Shown here: piece by piece, positions 9,977 through 17,938 of the stretch
Numbering within the stretch: position 1 is the stretch's first letter
How the letters are laid out: every line of letters begins with the position of its first letter
Source: Staphylococcus felis
Lineage (GTDB): Bacteria > Bacillota > Bacilli > Staphylococcales > Staphylococcaceae
NCBI RefSeq assembly: GCF_003012915.1
Contig: NZ_CP027770.1
Coordinates: forward strand, 806,001 to 870,000
DNA length: 64,000 bases
Direction of reading: 5' to 3'
Program-made: the position numbers and the translations under genes
The notes under the pieces: model-generated
Databases searched by the model: none
Seen by the model: the letters and a program-made list of their open reading frames with translations, nothing else
Told to the model about the DNA's origin: nothing

Positions 9977-10501
9977 TTAGTGTGTATCTTCAAATTTTTG
10001 AAGTCTTGGATAGTAATTGAAAAATTGGAAGAACTTAGCACTTAATAAAGATTTTAAATAATAATCGATGCCGATTTTACCACTGTTAAAGCCCCCCATA
10101 AAGATGAAGATGCCAATTAAAATATATAATGGGTTGACAGATACGGTACCTGCAAACAAGAACATAAAGTTTAATCCTAAACCGATAAATGAACCGACAG
10201 TAGTGAATAAGCCTAAAACTAAAAACAGTCCTGTCAGGATTTCTAACGTTGGAATCAAAATATTAATCAAAGGTGTCATTGGTAAAACGATAGTGTCTAA
10301 AAACCAAGTGAATACTGGATATTGAACTCCCGCTTCTGACATAACAGGATTATCGATTGCATTTTGCAAATAAGCCCCTGCATCAAAGCCTCCACTCATA
10401 ACCTTTCCGAATCCAGATTTTAGCCAGCCAAATCCTAAATATAAGCGAAGCAATAATAAAATAATACTCGCAATTTTACTTTGTTGTAACCATTTAACCA
10501 T
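9977..10501 (-). CDS. DoxX-family membrane protein
   Basis: A 174-residue protein with four predicted membrane helices and the DoxX-family pattern LRLYLGFGWLKSGFGK near the N-terminus, typical of small membrane subunits linked to quinone-dependent oxidoreductases. A ribosome site (GGGAGG) lies just upstream of the ATG. In Bacillus a DoxX-like protein (MhqP) belongs to the MhqR regulon; this gene sits between azoR and the mhq genes, but no convincing MhqR palindrome was seen in front of it. The function is therefore only a family-level guess. Confidence 0.75.
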   Translation of the reverse strand: MVKWLQQSKIASIILLLLRLYLGFGWLKSGFGKVMSGGFDAGAYLQNAIDNPVMSEAGVQYPVFTWFLDTIVLPMTPLINILIPTLEILTGLFLVLGLFTTVGSFIGLGLNFMFLFAGTVSVNPLYILIGIFIFMGGFNSGKIGIDYYLKSLLSAKFFQFFNYYPRLQKFEDTH

Positions 10502-10778
10502 AATACAGTACCTCCCGAAATAGCTCTTTCTTTAGTTATTTTTAAGTATACTTATTATATCTCTTAACAATTTAAATTATATTATAATGTGAATATAATC
10601 ACAATAGAAAGAGTTTTATTTCACAAAATTGTCACAAAAGTGAACGATTGGATGATATGTTAATGTTATAGATAAAGGGGTAAAGAAGTGGTGAATGCGT
10701 ATCACTGTATTTTAAAAATGATAGTGGTATAATTTTTATAACACAATAACTTTTCAAAATAATTAAGGAGTGATTCAA

Positions 10779-11987
10779 GTGGTTGAAGTAAAAGATTTAC
10801 AAGCTTTAAAAGAAGCAAATACAGAAAACAACGAGATTATCGTAACAGAAAATATTGCTTTAGAAGGTGAATTTGTATTACAACCTGGTGTCACATTAAA
10901 AGGACAAGATGCTACAATTGAAATTTCAGGAGAAGGTCAATTAGTGGGTCTATCTACTAATAATACGATTGAAAATATTACATTACGCACTAATAAAGAT
11001 AATGATGCAGTGTACTTTGATGGAACAGGTGCACAAGGTAAATATGTCTTGAATAATGTAACAACTTATGGTGCAGTTACATTAATCGCTGACGACGCAA
11101 AAGGCGATATTCAAGTAGATGTCGAAAATGTAGATGTTGTTGAAGCAAATGTAACTCACAAAGAAGAAGGGCCTCAAGGATTTGGTGTAACAGTTATCCA
11201 AGGGGGTATTACAATTTGGAACCGTACACCAGATATTCGCTTTGATGCTGAAGTGAGAGAGGTATCGGTAGGCCGTGAAGGTGAGCCAGTTAATGGTAGT
11301 GGTGTATTTGTATCAGGTACAGATGATGCGAAAATTTATTCAAAATTAATCACTACTAATAATGTTTACACAAACGGATTATTAACTCAAGGTGTTGCCA
11401 ACCGTATCTCAGGCGGTGTATTCACAGTTACAAATGCGTATGTAGATCGCGTTGAAAATAAAGGATTGACTAAAACGTATGGCTTTAATGATATGGTACT
11501 CGATAACTGGGGCTATGTTAAAGAGTGGGTCGTAAAGGATGAAGTACAATCAGAAGGTACAAGTGGTATCGGCTTTGTAAACTTTGGTGATATCGATGCG
11601 TTAGATATCCAAGCGCCTATTCGTACTAAAGGAACAGGTGCACGTGGTATTAATAACTATGATGGTACGATTAAAAAATTAGACTTAGATCTGATTGAAA
11701 CTCACGGTGACGGAGCTGTAGGTATTCAAATCAGTAAACCAGTAGGTCGTATCACAGTGCATAAAGATATTAAAACATATGGTGGCACTGGTGAGTCACT
11801 TGTAAAAGGTGTCATTAAACAACTATCAGCGATCGGTATTAGTATTTTAGATGGAGCTGAAGTAGAAAGCTTAGAAGTCAAAGGTAATGTGCATACACAC
11901 GGTAAAGACATCACACCTGTTCAAAACGAAGGAACAGTTCGTGATGGATTAAAAATCTTAGGCGAAACTTTAAATAAATATGAGTAA
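10779..11987 (+). CDS. Cytosolic parallel beta-helix protein of unknown function
   Basis: About 402 residues, starting at GTG 10779 eight bases after AAGGAG. There is no signal peptide or membrane segment. The sequence is built of short repeating V/I-rich strands with Asn/Gly turns (LEGEFVLQPGVTLKGQDATIEISGEG type, then rungs such as TTYGAVTLIADDAKG). This pattern fits a right-handed parallel beta-helix of the pectate-lyase superfamily. No pectate-lyase catalytic pattern was recognised. A structural, binding or glycan-related role is possible, but no function is assigned. Hairpins follow the stop (12053-12081 and about 12135-12168). Confidence 0.7.
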   Translation: MVEVKDLQALKEANTENNEIIVTENIALEGEFVLQPGVTLKGQDATIEISGEGQLVGLSTNNTIENITLRTNKDNDAVYFDGTGAQGKYVLNNVTTYGAVTLIADDAKGDIQVDVENVDVVEANVTHKEEGPQGFGVTVIQGGITIWNRTPDIRFDAEVREVSVGREGEPVNGSGVFVSGTDDAKIYSKLITTNNVYTNGLLTQGVANRISGGVFTVTNAYVDRVENKGLTKTYGFNDMVLDNWGYVKEWVVKDEVQSEGTSGIGFVNFGDIDALDIQAPIRTKGTGARGINNYDGTIKKLDLDLIETHGDGAVGIQISKPVGRITVHKDIKTYGGTGESLVKGVIKQLSAIGISILDGAEVESLEVKGNVHTHGKDITPVQNEGTVRDGLKILGETLNKYE

Positions 11988-12295
11988 CTATTTATAAAAA
12001 ATGAAATAGAGGAATAGTGATTTCAGAAGAAAATTATTTTATTCCAGCTAACCAGGATCACCTATTTTATGGGTGGTCCTGATTCATTAAGTCAAAACAT
12101 TCTCGTGCAACGGAAGTAACATAATGAAATTCCAATGATGATGCTGTAATTGTAATTAGCATCATCATACACATACACCTATGCTGATATGTACTTCCTA
12201 TAAGCTTATATATGTTAACAGCAATACTTTTATAGATTCTTTTTCAAAGTGAAATAAGTATGCAAAAATATGTAAAATCAAAAACGCAAATTTGA
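11988..12295. other. Intergenic region with two hairpins before the second IS
   Basis: CAGGATCACC (12053-12062) pairs nearly perfectly with GGTGGTCCTG (12072-12081) and probably ends the beta-helix gene. A second inverted repeat at about 12135-12168 (TGATGATGCT/AGCATCATCA) follows. No coding potential was seen. Confidence 0.55.
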
Positions 12296-12353
12296 TTTTG
12301 ATGTGCACCCCAAAAGTTGGACTAAAAAATCTAACTTTATGGGGTGCATTTTT

Positions 12354-12896
12354 ATGGGTAAACATTATAAATTTGAAATCAAGTTAAAAATAGTTCAGGA
12401 ATATTTAAATAGTAGTTTAGGATATGAGAGATTAGCTAAAAAATATAGTCTATCTCATTATTCTATACTTCAAAGATGGGTTAACCAGTATTTGGAATTT
12501 GGACCAAAAGGATTAGATAAAAAATTGCAGAATAAAGAATATACTAGAGATTTTAAAGTATCTGTTTTAAGATTTAGACAAGAAAATAAATTGTCTTATC
12601 GAGAAACAGCCAATCACTTTAAAATTTCTAATCCAGCTATGTTAGCCGTTTGGCAGCGTAAATTTAATGAAGAAGGTATTCTCGGTTTAGACAATAAACA
12701 GAGAGGACGTCCTTCTAAAATGAAAAGAAAGCAGACAAAAGTTAAACCAGATAATCATTTACCATTAAAAGAAGATGAACGCGAAGAATTAGAAAGACTT
12801 AGAAATGAAAATGAAATGTTGAAAGCAGGTATCGCTTATCAAAAAAAGTTACAACGCTTGACCCAACATTACGGAAGCAAACATCCGAAAAAGTAA
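12354..12896 (+). CDS. IS150-like transposase OrfA
   Basis: A 180-residue protein with two successive helix-turn-helix units (LAKKYSLSHYSILQRWVNQY and ETANHFKISNPAMLAVWQRK) and a C-terminal coiled coil (EELERLRNENEMLKAG), the IS150 OrfA layout. ATG 12354 lies inside the first 60 bases of the element. The frame ends in an A-rich stretch (CCGAAAAAGTAA) where a -1 slip would join OrfB. Confidence 0.88.
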   Translation: MGKHYKFEIKLKIVQEYLNSSLGYERLAKKYSLSHYSILQRWVNQYLEFGPKGLDKKLQNKEYTRDFKVSVLRFRQENKLSYRETANHFKISNPAMLAVWQRKFNEEGILGLDNKQRGRPSKMKRKQTKVKPDNHLPLKEDEREELERLRNENEMLKAGIAYQKKLQRLTQHYGSKHPKK

Positions 12897-12919
12897 AGGT
12901 CATTAAAGAATTACATGAA

Positions 12920-13765
12920 ATGTATCAATTTGGGTTAAGCCTTCTGTTTGAAGTTACAGAAATAGCTAAATCCGTGTACTACTACTGGCTTGAACGTTTC
13001 AAAAAACCTAAAAAAGATATAGATATAGTTGAATCTATTAAGCAAATTTGTAAAGAAAGTGATTATACTTATGGTTATCGTCGAGTTACTCAAGCATTGG
13101 CTAATAAAGGAATGACAGTCAATCATAAGAAAGTAAGACGAATTATGAAAGAACACCATTTAACATGTACGAAATTTAAGCATAAAACAAGAAAATACAA
13201 TTCTTATAGAGGAACTATAGGTAAAGTAGCTAAAAATATATTAAAACGTCGTTTTAATACAGATCGACCTTATCAAAAAGTGGTTACAGACATTACAGAA
13301 TTTAAATTACGCGATGGAACAAAGGCCTATTTATCACCTTTTATGGACTTATATAACTTGGAAATCTTAAGTTATCGTATATCAAAGCGTCCTACTATAG
13401 ATATTGTTATTGAACCTTTAACTGAATTACTAGCAATGAGACCGCAACTTTTTTATCGAATGACAATTCATTCAGATCAAGGATGGCATTATCAAAATAG
13501 AAACTATATTGAGTCATTAAAAGAACATGATGTATTTCAAAGTATGTCTAGAAAAGGCAATTGCTTAGATAATGCCTCAATGGAAAACTTCTTTGGGTTA
13601 TTAAAACAAGAAATGTATTATGGACAATCATTTGAAACATTCCAAGAATTAGAACAATCAATTCATAAATATATCAATTTTTATAACAATACAAGAATTA
13701 AAGCAAAATTAAAAGGCTTGTCTCCTACACAATATAGGAAACAAACCTTTGAAATCGTATACTAA
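12920..13765 (+). CDS. IS150-like transposase OrfB (DDE integrase)
   Basis: About 281 residues from ATG 12920; the frame is open further upstream through the OrfA stop, as expected for a programmed -1 OrfAB fusion. The integrase core has TDITEFKLRDG (D), HSDQGWHYQN (D) and NASMENFFGLLKQE (E). The stop lies 30 bases from the right terminal repeat, so the enzyme appears complete. Confidence 0.9.
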   Translation: MYQFGLSLLFEVTEIAKSVYYYWLERFKKPKKDIDIVESIKQICKESDYTYGYRRVTQALANKGMTVNHKKVRRIMKEHHLTCTKFKHKTRKYNSYRGTIGKVAKNILKRRFNTDRPYQKVVTDITEFKLRDGTKAYLSPFMDLYNLEILSYRISKRPTIDIVIEPLTELLAMRPQLFYRMTIHSDQGWHYQNRNYIESLKEHDVFQSMSRKGNCLDNASMENFFGLLKQEMYYGQSFETFQELEQSIHKYINFYNNTRIKAKLKGLSPTQYRKQTFEIVY

Positions 13766-13795
13766 ACCAAAGTACAACTTTTGGGGTTCAGTACA

Positions 13796-14043
13796 TTTTG
13801 ACACTTTTATATTTTGATTTTTGTCTTTTTGAAAAACCTAAATACCACGAGTTATAATCTGAAGTATTTAAGGATCTTATTTTTAAACGATTAGTGTAAA
13901 ATTCAGAGTTTTCAAAATTCAAAACTTCCCCTCCGCTTCAAATATTATTTTCATTTAAATTATTTTAGATTCGAATTAAACGTATCTATAATTATATCTT
14001 CTAATTCTAAGCCACCATGTTTTTGGCTCTGATTATTCCTTTT
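13796..14043. other. AT-rich spacer between IS element and IS remnant
   Basis: No gene or strong hairpin is visible. The sequence lies between an intact IS and a decayed IS end, and is probably old insertion debris. Confidence 0.4.
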
Positions 14044-14210
14044 TAAGGTGTTAAATCATACGCACGTACAATTTCATATAGTCTAACCACTTGTAACTTA
14101 AATGCTAAACTAAATGTTCTTCTTTCTCTTGTTATAATAAAATCGTCTACTTTCTTAAATTAACAATATCTATTCTCATAGAATATGTCCAATTAAGTGT
14201 AGACGATTCA
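14044..14210 (-). pseudogene. Decayed end of an IS related to the 4.1-5.3 kb element
   Basis: This 167-bp stretch matches the upstream end of the IS at 4079-5303 (its counterpart is 5119-5303). It covers the start of orfA and the terminal sequence, with many substitutions and a small internal deletion. Shared words include AAGGTGTTAAATCAT, GTTCTTCTTTCTCTTGT and the terminal AGTGTAGACGATTCA. Nothing remains of orfB. It is an older copy and fixes the outer boundary of the intact IS. Confidence 0.85.
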
Positions 14211-14314
14211 TTCTCTTTCCAAAAAAGTTGAGCATCTTGTCTTTAGTTAATACAGTACTATTTGTTCGTGATTTTAGTTGTTTTCAATGGTGAGAGTTGT
14301 ATAGCTTAATGCAT

Positions 14315-14755
14315 CTATAGTGATAATTCTTTAAGGCTAACAACTGACATTTTATCTTCAATCACACCTTGCTGATTGACTTGATAGGTTAATGGTGTTG
14401 TCTTAATGAAGAGATCTTCTTTTGGGATAGATGTAACAATATGTGCATGATTAAGGTGGGGATTTTGCTTTACAAAATCATCGACCTCTTGTTTTGGATT
14501 TTTAAAGACTAAATATAAGTTAGACAATGATTCTTTATGCTGTAATTCCTTGAAGATGCGCTGGCATACTGTACAATTTGTACTTACAACCATCATATAG
14601 TTTGTTGGTGATTTTAACGTTATCGTTCGACTTAATGGAAATGAACTCGCAATAGGGAGTCCACTCATTTCACGTCGTGTCTTATTCACTTTATTATTTA
14701 AGAAGAGTTGAATAATGATGACAATGATTAAAAGTATTGCGACAATAATCCACAT
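14315..14755 (-). CDS. Membrane-anchored thioredoxin-like protein
   Basis: A 146-residue protein with one N-terminal membrane helix (residues 1-19) and an extracytoplasmic thioredoxin-like domain containing a CxxC pair (VSTNCTVCQRIF). The TPLTYQVNQQG segment resembles the cis-proline strand of thioredoxin folds. A disulfide exchange role outside the membrane is inferred. It precedes nothing obvious in an operon, and the mhqD terminator lies between it and mhqD. Confidence 0.65.
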   Translation of the reverse strand: MWIIVAILLIIVIIIQLFLNNKVNKTRREMSGLPIASSFPLSRTITLKSPTNYMMVVSTNCTVCQRIFKELQHKESLSNLYLVFKNPKQEVDDFVKQNPHLNHAHIVTSIPKEDLFIKTTPLTYQVNQQGVIEDKMSVVSLKELSL

Positions 14756-14839
14756 AACATAGCCTCCTTATCTTATCAATTTTTCATTATAGCACAGTTC
14801 ATACATATCGATGTATCAAAAATATATTTCAATAAAAAA

Positions 14840-14877
14840 GCGATGAAGAAATACAATGGTTAGCATTTCTTCATCGC
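14840..14877 (-). terminator. mhqD terminator
   Basis: GCGATGAAGAAAT (14840-14852) pairs perfectly with ATTTCTTCATCGC (14865-14877). On the minus strand the stem is followed by a run of T, so it ends the mhqD transcript. Confidence 0.85.
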
Positions 14878-14891
14878 CTATTTTTGGCATA

Positions 14892-15488
14892 TTATAATGA
14901 TGCTTTTGCAGCTTCAAGTGCCTCTCTTGTGATTTCATGGCTATTGACCCAGTGTGTCGTAACATGTGCGCCGTGGTCTGCGAAAATGGACTGTACATAA
15001 TCGCTTTGCGCTCTTGTTACCATCGGGTCATTTTTACCCATTGATAAGAAGACAGTCTGATCTGATAAATCAAGATTATCATCTACTGATAACGGATAAA
15101 GTGGTGCGAACAAAAGGCCTTTACGATAAGGCATAGTTGGATCAAGCATTAGGTTAATCGCAATATTAGAGCCATTAGAGAATCCTACTAAAATGACATC
15201 GTCTAATTTGAAATGATATTGTTGAGATGCTTTTTCTAAAAATTCGTGTAGTTCTTGTGTACGATACATCAAGTCTTCCACATCATATTGACCTTCACCA
15301 TGGCGCTTGAAAAAACGATTCATGCCATTTTCAGATATATTGCCACGAACACCTAAAACACTATATGTTGGATTTAAATATTCCGCTACTGGGAATAAAT
15401 CGTGCTCGTTCCCGCCCGTACCATGTAATACGACAAATGTAGGATTAGAAACGTCTCCTTGTTTAAAAACGTGCTTCATTTCAGTCAT
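14892..15488 (-). CDS. mhqD: MhqD-type carboxylesterase/phospholipase-like hydrolase
   Basis: A 198-residue alpha/beta hydrolase with oxyanion segment LHGTGGNEHD, nucleophile elbow GFSNGS, acid residue in MGKNDPMV and histidine in VNSHEITREALEA. It matches the MhqD enzymes of the MhqR regulon, which protect against quinones and quinone-like antimicrobials. In S. aureus the order is mhqR-mhqE-mhqD, and the same order is seen here on the minus strand. Here mhqD is separated from mhqE by 423 bases of hairpin repeats, so coordinate transcription is uncertain. Confidence 0.88.
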   Translation of the reverse strand: MTEMKHVFKQGDVSNPTFVVLHGTGGNEHDLFPVAEYLNPTYSVLGVRGNISENGMNRFFKRHGEGQYDVEDLMYRTQELHEFLEKASQQYHFKLDDVILVGFSNGSNIAINLMLDPTMPYRKGLLFAPLYPLSVDDNLDLSDQTVFLSMGKNDPMVTRAQSDYVQSIFADHGAHVTTHWVNSHEITREALEAAKASL

Positions 15489-15540
15489 TGTTTACCTCCT
15501 CTTAAATCGTTTTTTAGTTGATAGTATTTTAAATTAAAAG

Positions 15541-15911
15541 TGCATGCACAACAACTTTGATGAACGGTGTTTCGATTGCTGACTTCTCAACAGAACTACA
15601 CAGTTTCACAAAATTTTGAGGGTTAGTTCTTGAACTTGTCTTCTGGGAATTGATAAACGGTGTCCCAAAAGCAGGATTTTCGGCAGAACGCCATAGCTCA
15701 GCAAAATTAAAAAACAATTTTGTTCGCTATGAGGTTCTGCTCAAATCCTAAGCGCTTTTGTCCCAACCTCCGCGCTCAACAACCTTGTGATAGACGGTGT
15801 TTCGCATGCAGAGTTTTCGGCATAACTTCGCAATTCTTCAAAATTTGAGGAACAATTTTTTGAATTGCTCGAGTTATGCTCAAACTCTAAGCGCATGCTC
15901 AACAACCTTGT
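15541..15911. repeat. Structured hairpin repeats between mhqE and mhqD
   Basis: This interval holds a well-formed repeat copy (stem arms 15804-15898), a diverged copy (15667-15759) and a partial unit (about 15560-15655). In the first, GCATGC, AGAGTTT, GCATAACT and GCAATTC each pair with their complements in the right arm. In the diverged copy the same places read AAAAGC, AGGATTT, GCAGAAC and ATAGC, again with matching complements. The same family occurs at 43541-43680 and 52469-52636. It fills the gap between two genes that are otherwise operon partners. Confidence 0.8.
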
Positions 15912-16865
15912 TTAACGTTTGGTGTTGAATGGTCTTATTTCAGATTCGATATATTCACGACGGTCTTCCAAGAATGGTGGAAGTGATAATGATTCGCCTA
16001 AAGTTTCATAGGGTTCATCTTCCATAAAGCCTGGGCCGTCTGTAGATAATTCGATTAAAATGTGACCTATGCGTGCATACAATGCTTTGAAGTAAAAGCG
16101 TTCAACAATGCCTGAATTTCGAAGTCCCATTTCATCATAACGCTTAGCCCAATATTCAATTGCCTCGCTGTCATCTACACGGAATGAGACGTGATGGACT
16201 TCGCCGTAGCCTTGGCGACTTTCGATACCTTCATCTTTACGAAGGATGACTTGTCCTCCGTTACCGCCATCACCCACTTCTAGTAATGTTACATTCGCAT
16301 TTTCTTGTACGGGTTTCATATCATATAAATCAATTAATGTTTGTTTGAAGTCATCATAGTAGCTGACTGTGATTTCAATAGGACCTAGCCCATAAATGGC
16401 TTTATCAGTTGGCACAGGGCCATTTTGCCAAGGGACACCAGGTGCTACACCTGTATTATGTTCATCTGAGATTAATTGGTAAGTTTGGCCGTCTTCTTCT
16501 TCAAAGCGTAATACTTTTTTGCCAAAAACTTCATCTATTTCATCGTGTTTAACGCCAAACTCCTCAAAGCGTTGTTTGTAATATTCAATTGCTGCATCGT
16601 TTGGAACGCGAAATGATGGGCGACTAATTGAATTTGTACCCGCTCTACCTTTAGGATTATTTGGAAAATCGAAAAATGTCATATCTGTACCAGCATTTCC
16701 AACGTCATCAGCAAAGAAAGTGTGGTACGTGTAAATATCGTCTTGGTTTACTGTTTTTTTAACAAGGCGCATACCTAAAATATCAGTAAAAAAGTGATAG
16801 TTTCGTTCTGCACTGTCTGTCATAGCAGTTACATGGTGAATTCCTTTTAATGGAAATTGTATCAT
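15912..16865 (-). CDS. mhqE: MhqE/MhqO ring-cleaving dioxygenase (VOC superfamily)
   Basis: A 317-residue protein with two vicinal-oxygen-chelate modules. The first begins GIHHVTAMTD and the second contains EVHHVSFRVDD and HILIELSTDGPG, giving the His/His/Glu iron-binding pattern. MhqO/MhqE proteins open the ring of quinone-type compounds and form part of the MhqR-controlled detoxification set. A candidate MhqR site lies 28 bases upstream of the start, so the gene can be derepressed separately from mhqR. Confidence 0.9.
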   Translation of the reverse strand: MIQFPLKGIHHVTAMTDSAERNYHFFTDILGMRLVKKTVNQDDIYTYHTFFADDVGNAGTDMTFFDFPNNPKGRAGTNSISRPSFRVPNDAAIEYYKQRFEEFGVKHDEIDEVFGKKVLRFEEEDGQTYQLISDEHNTGVAPGVPWQNGPVPTDKAIYGLGPIEITVSYYDDFKQTLIDLYDMKPVQENANVTLLEVGDGGNGGQVILRKDEGIESRQGYGEVHHVSFRVDDSEAIEYWAKRYDEMGLRNSGIVERFYFKALYARIGHILIELSTDGPGFMEDEPYETLGESLSLPPFLEDRREYIESEIRPFNTKR

Positions 16866-16892
16866 AAATCAAAACTCCTTTAATGGTTTAAT

Positions 16893-16910
16893 TATCTCTA
16901 ATTCGAACTA
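16893..16910 (-). promoter_or_regulatory. Candidate MhqR operator upstream of mhqE
   Basis: TATCTCTAATTCGAACTA is an imperfect palindrome. It shares TATCTC and the TAATTCGAA core with the operator in front of mhqR. It lies between mhqR and mhqE, immediately upstream of the mhqE ribosome site. Confidence 0.65.
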
Positions 16911-16925
16911 TTTGTTTAAAAATTT

Positions 16926-17366
16926 TTATTGCTTATGGTGTGTATAGATTTCTTTAAGAATGTTTTGTAATGTCGATAATGTTTCATCTGATAATGACGA
17001 AAAGGCTGATGCAATCGTTTCAGCGTGTAATGGAAAAATATCTGTCATCAAGCGCTGACCTTTATCTGTAAGTGAAGCGTGGCTCACGCGTTTATCATTT
17101 TCGCACTGTCTTCGATGGATGAATCCTTTTTGTTCTAGATTTTGAATGACATAGGTTGTACTACTGCTTGCTACTAAAATGCGCTCTTGTATATTTTGAA
17201 TCGTTTGTTCACCTTTGTTGAAGAGTAATTCAAGTACTGCAAATTCAGTAACGTTAAGACCGTGAGATTTGATATCATTGCTGACCAGTTTATCAAGGCT
17301 GTTATTGATGCGCTTTAATCCTATAAATGTTTTAAGTGCAGTTTCTGTTCGATTCAATTTGAGCAC
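16926..17366 (-). CDS. mhqR: MarR-family quinone-sensing repressor MhqR
   Basis: A 146-residue MarR winged-helix repressor (LNVTEFAVLELLFNKGEQTIQNI, then the recognition helix region VASSSTTYVIQNLEQKGFI and wing residues ENDKRV). Family members release DNA on binding quinones. The operator at 17381-17398 lies directly upstream, which supports autoregulation, and a related site precedes mhqE. Confidence 0.92.
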   Translation of the reverse strand: MLKLNRTETALKTFIGLKRINNSLDKLVSNDIKSHGLNVTEFAVLELLFNKGEQTIQNIQERILVASSSTTYVIQNLEQKGFIHRRQCENDKRVSHASLTDKGQRLMTDIFPLHAETIASAFSSLSDETLSTLQNILKEIYTHHKQ

Positions 17367-17380
17367 CTGCCTTTCTTATT

Positions 17381-17398
17381 TATTTCGAATTCGAGATA
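17381..17398 (-). promoter_or_regulatory. MhqR operator upstream of mhqR
   Basis: TATTTCGAATTCGAGATA; on the minus strand it reads TATCTCGAATTCGAAATA. This is essentially the TATCTCGAATTCGAGATA palindrome known for MhqR in Bacillus and staphylococci. It lies 15 bases upstream of the mhqR start codon. Confidence 0.82.
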
Positions 17399-17519
17399 AT
17401 TATAACGCATCATAAAAGAGTTGTAAACACTGAAGTTTAATTTTTATACTTTTGATGCTTTTATTGTTATATTAAGGGTATAACTCATAATAGATAACTA
17501 CTGAAAAGGAGCGTTTTTT

Positions 17520-17798
17520 ATGGCAGAAGTTAAACATGGAGATAAGAAATTTTATGTAGGAGAAGATGAACAGCACTTTGAAGCTTTAATGACATATGTT
17601 CCTACAGGTAATGGTATTATAATTATTGATCATACTGAAGTAGGTGCATCATTAAGAGGACAAGGTGTAGGGAAACAATTAGTACAAGCAGCTGTGGATT
17701 ATGCACGTGAAAACAATATTAAAATTCATGCGACATGTCCATTTGCAAAAGGCGTTTTAGAAGAAACAAAAGAATACCAGGATGTCTTTGAAAAGTAA
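17520..17798 (+). CDS. Small GNAT-family N-acetyltransferase
   Basis: A 92-residue single-domain Gcn5-like protein of the short NATD1/YjdJ-like type. The acetyl-CoA pyrophosphate loop is visible as RGQGVGKQLVQAAVDYARENN, preceded by the strand GIIIIDHTEVG and followed by the strand IKIHATCPFAKG. ATG 17520 follows AAAGGAG. The substrate is unknown; the ending LEETKEYQDVF matches the group. Confidence 0.85.
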   Translation: MAEVKHGDKKFYVGEDEQHFEALMTYVPTGNGIIIIDHTEVGASLRGQGVGKQLVQAAVDYARENNIKIHATCPFAKGVLEETKEYQDVFEK

Positions 17799-17881
17799 GA
17801 TGATAAGGTTTGTTTTCTAATTTATTAGGAAATAAGCCTTTTTATTTGATATGAATCATCTTGTTATAGCCTGATTGAAAA

Positions 17882-17914
17882 GGGGGGGTTAACTTAGTGC
17901 GTTAGCCCCCCTAA
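17882..17914. terminator. Bidirectional terminator between GNAT and DUF5996 genes
   Basis: AGGGGGG...TTAAC pairs with GTTAGCCCCCCT across a short loop. It is GC-rich for this genome and lies between convergent genes, with A-rich and T-rich flanks. Confidence 0.75.
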
Positions 17915-17938
17915 ATGATACCTATTCCAATTGGTGTA

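Larger units (their letters stand above)
12302..13795 (+). mobile_element. IS150-like IS3-family insertion sequence
   Basis: This 1,494-bp element has terminal inverted repeats TGTGCACCCCAAAAGTTGGA (left) and, read inward from the right, TGTACTGAACCCCAAAAGTT. It is flanked by a perfect TTTTGA repeat (12296-12301 and 13796-13801), which is probably the target duplication. It carries orfA and orfB with a -1 overlap. Both frames look intact. It differs clearly from the element at 4.1-5.3 kb. No gene appears to be interrupted. Confidence 0.9.

Noticed and set aside
12302..13795. The second IS as the cause of another broken gene
   Set aside because: The flanks joined without the element give no reading frame or recognisable protein.
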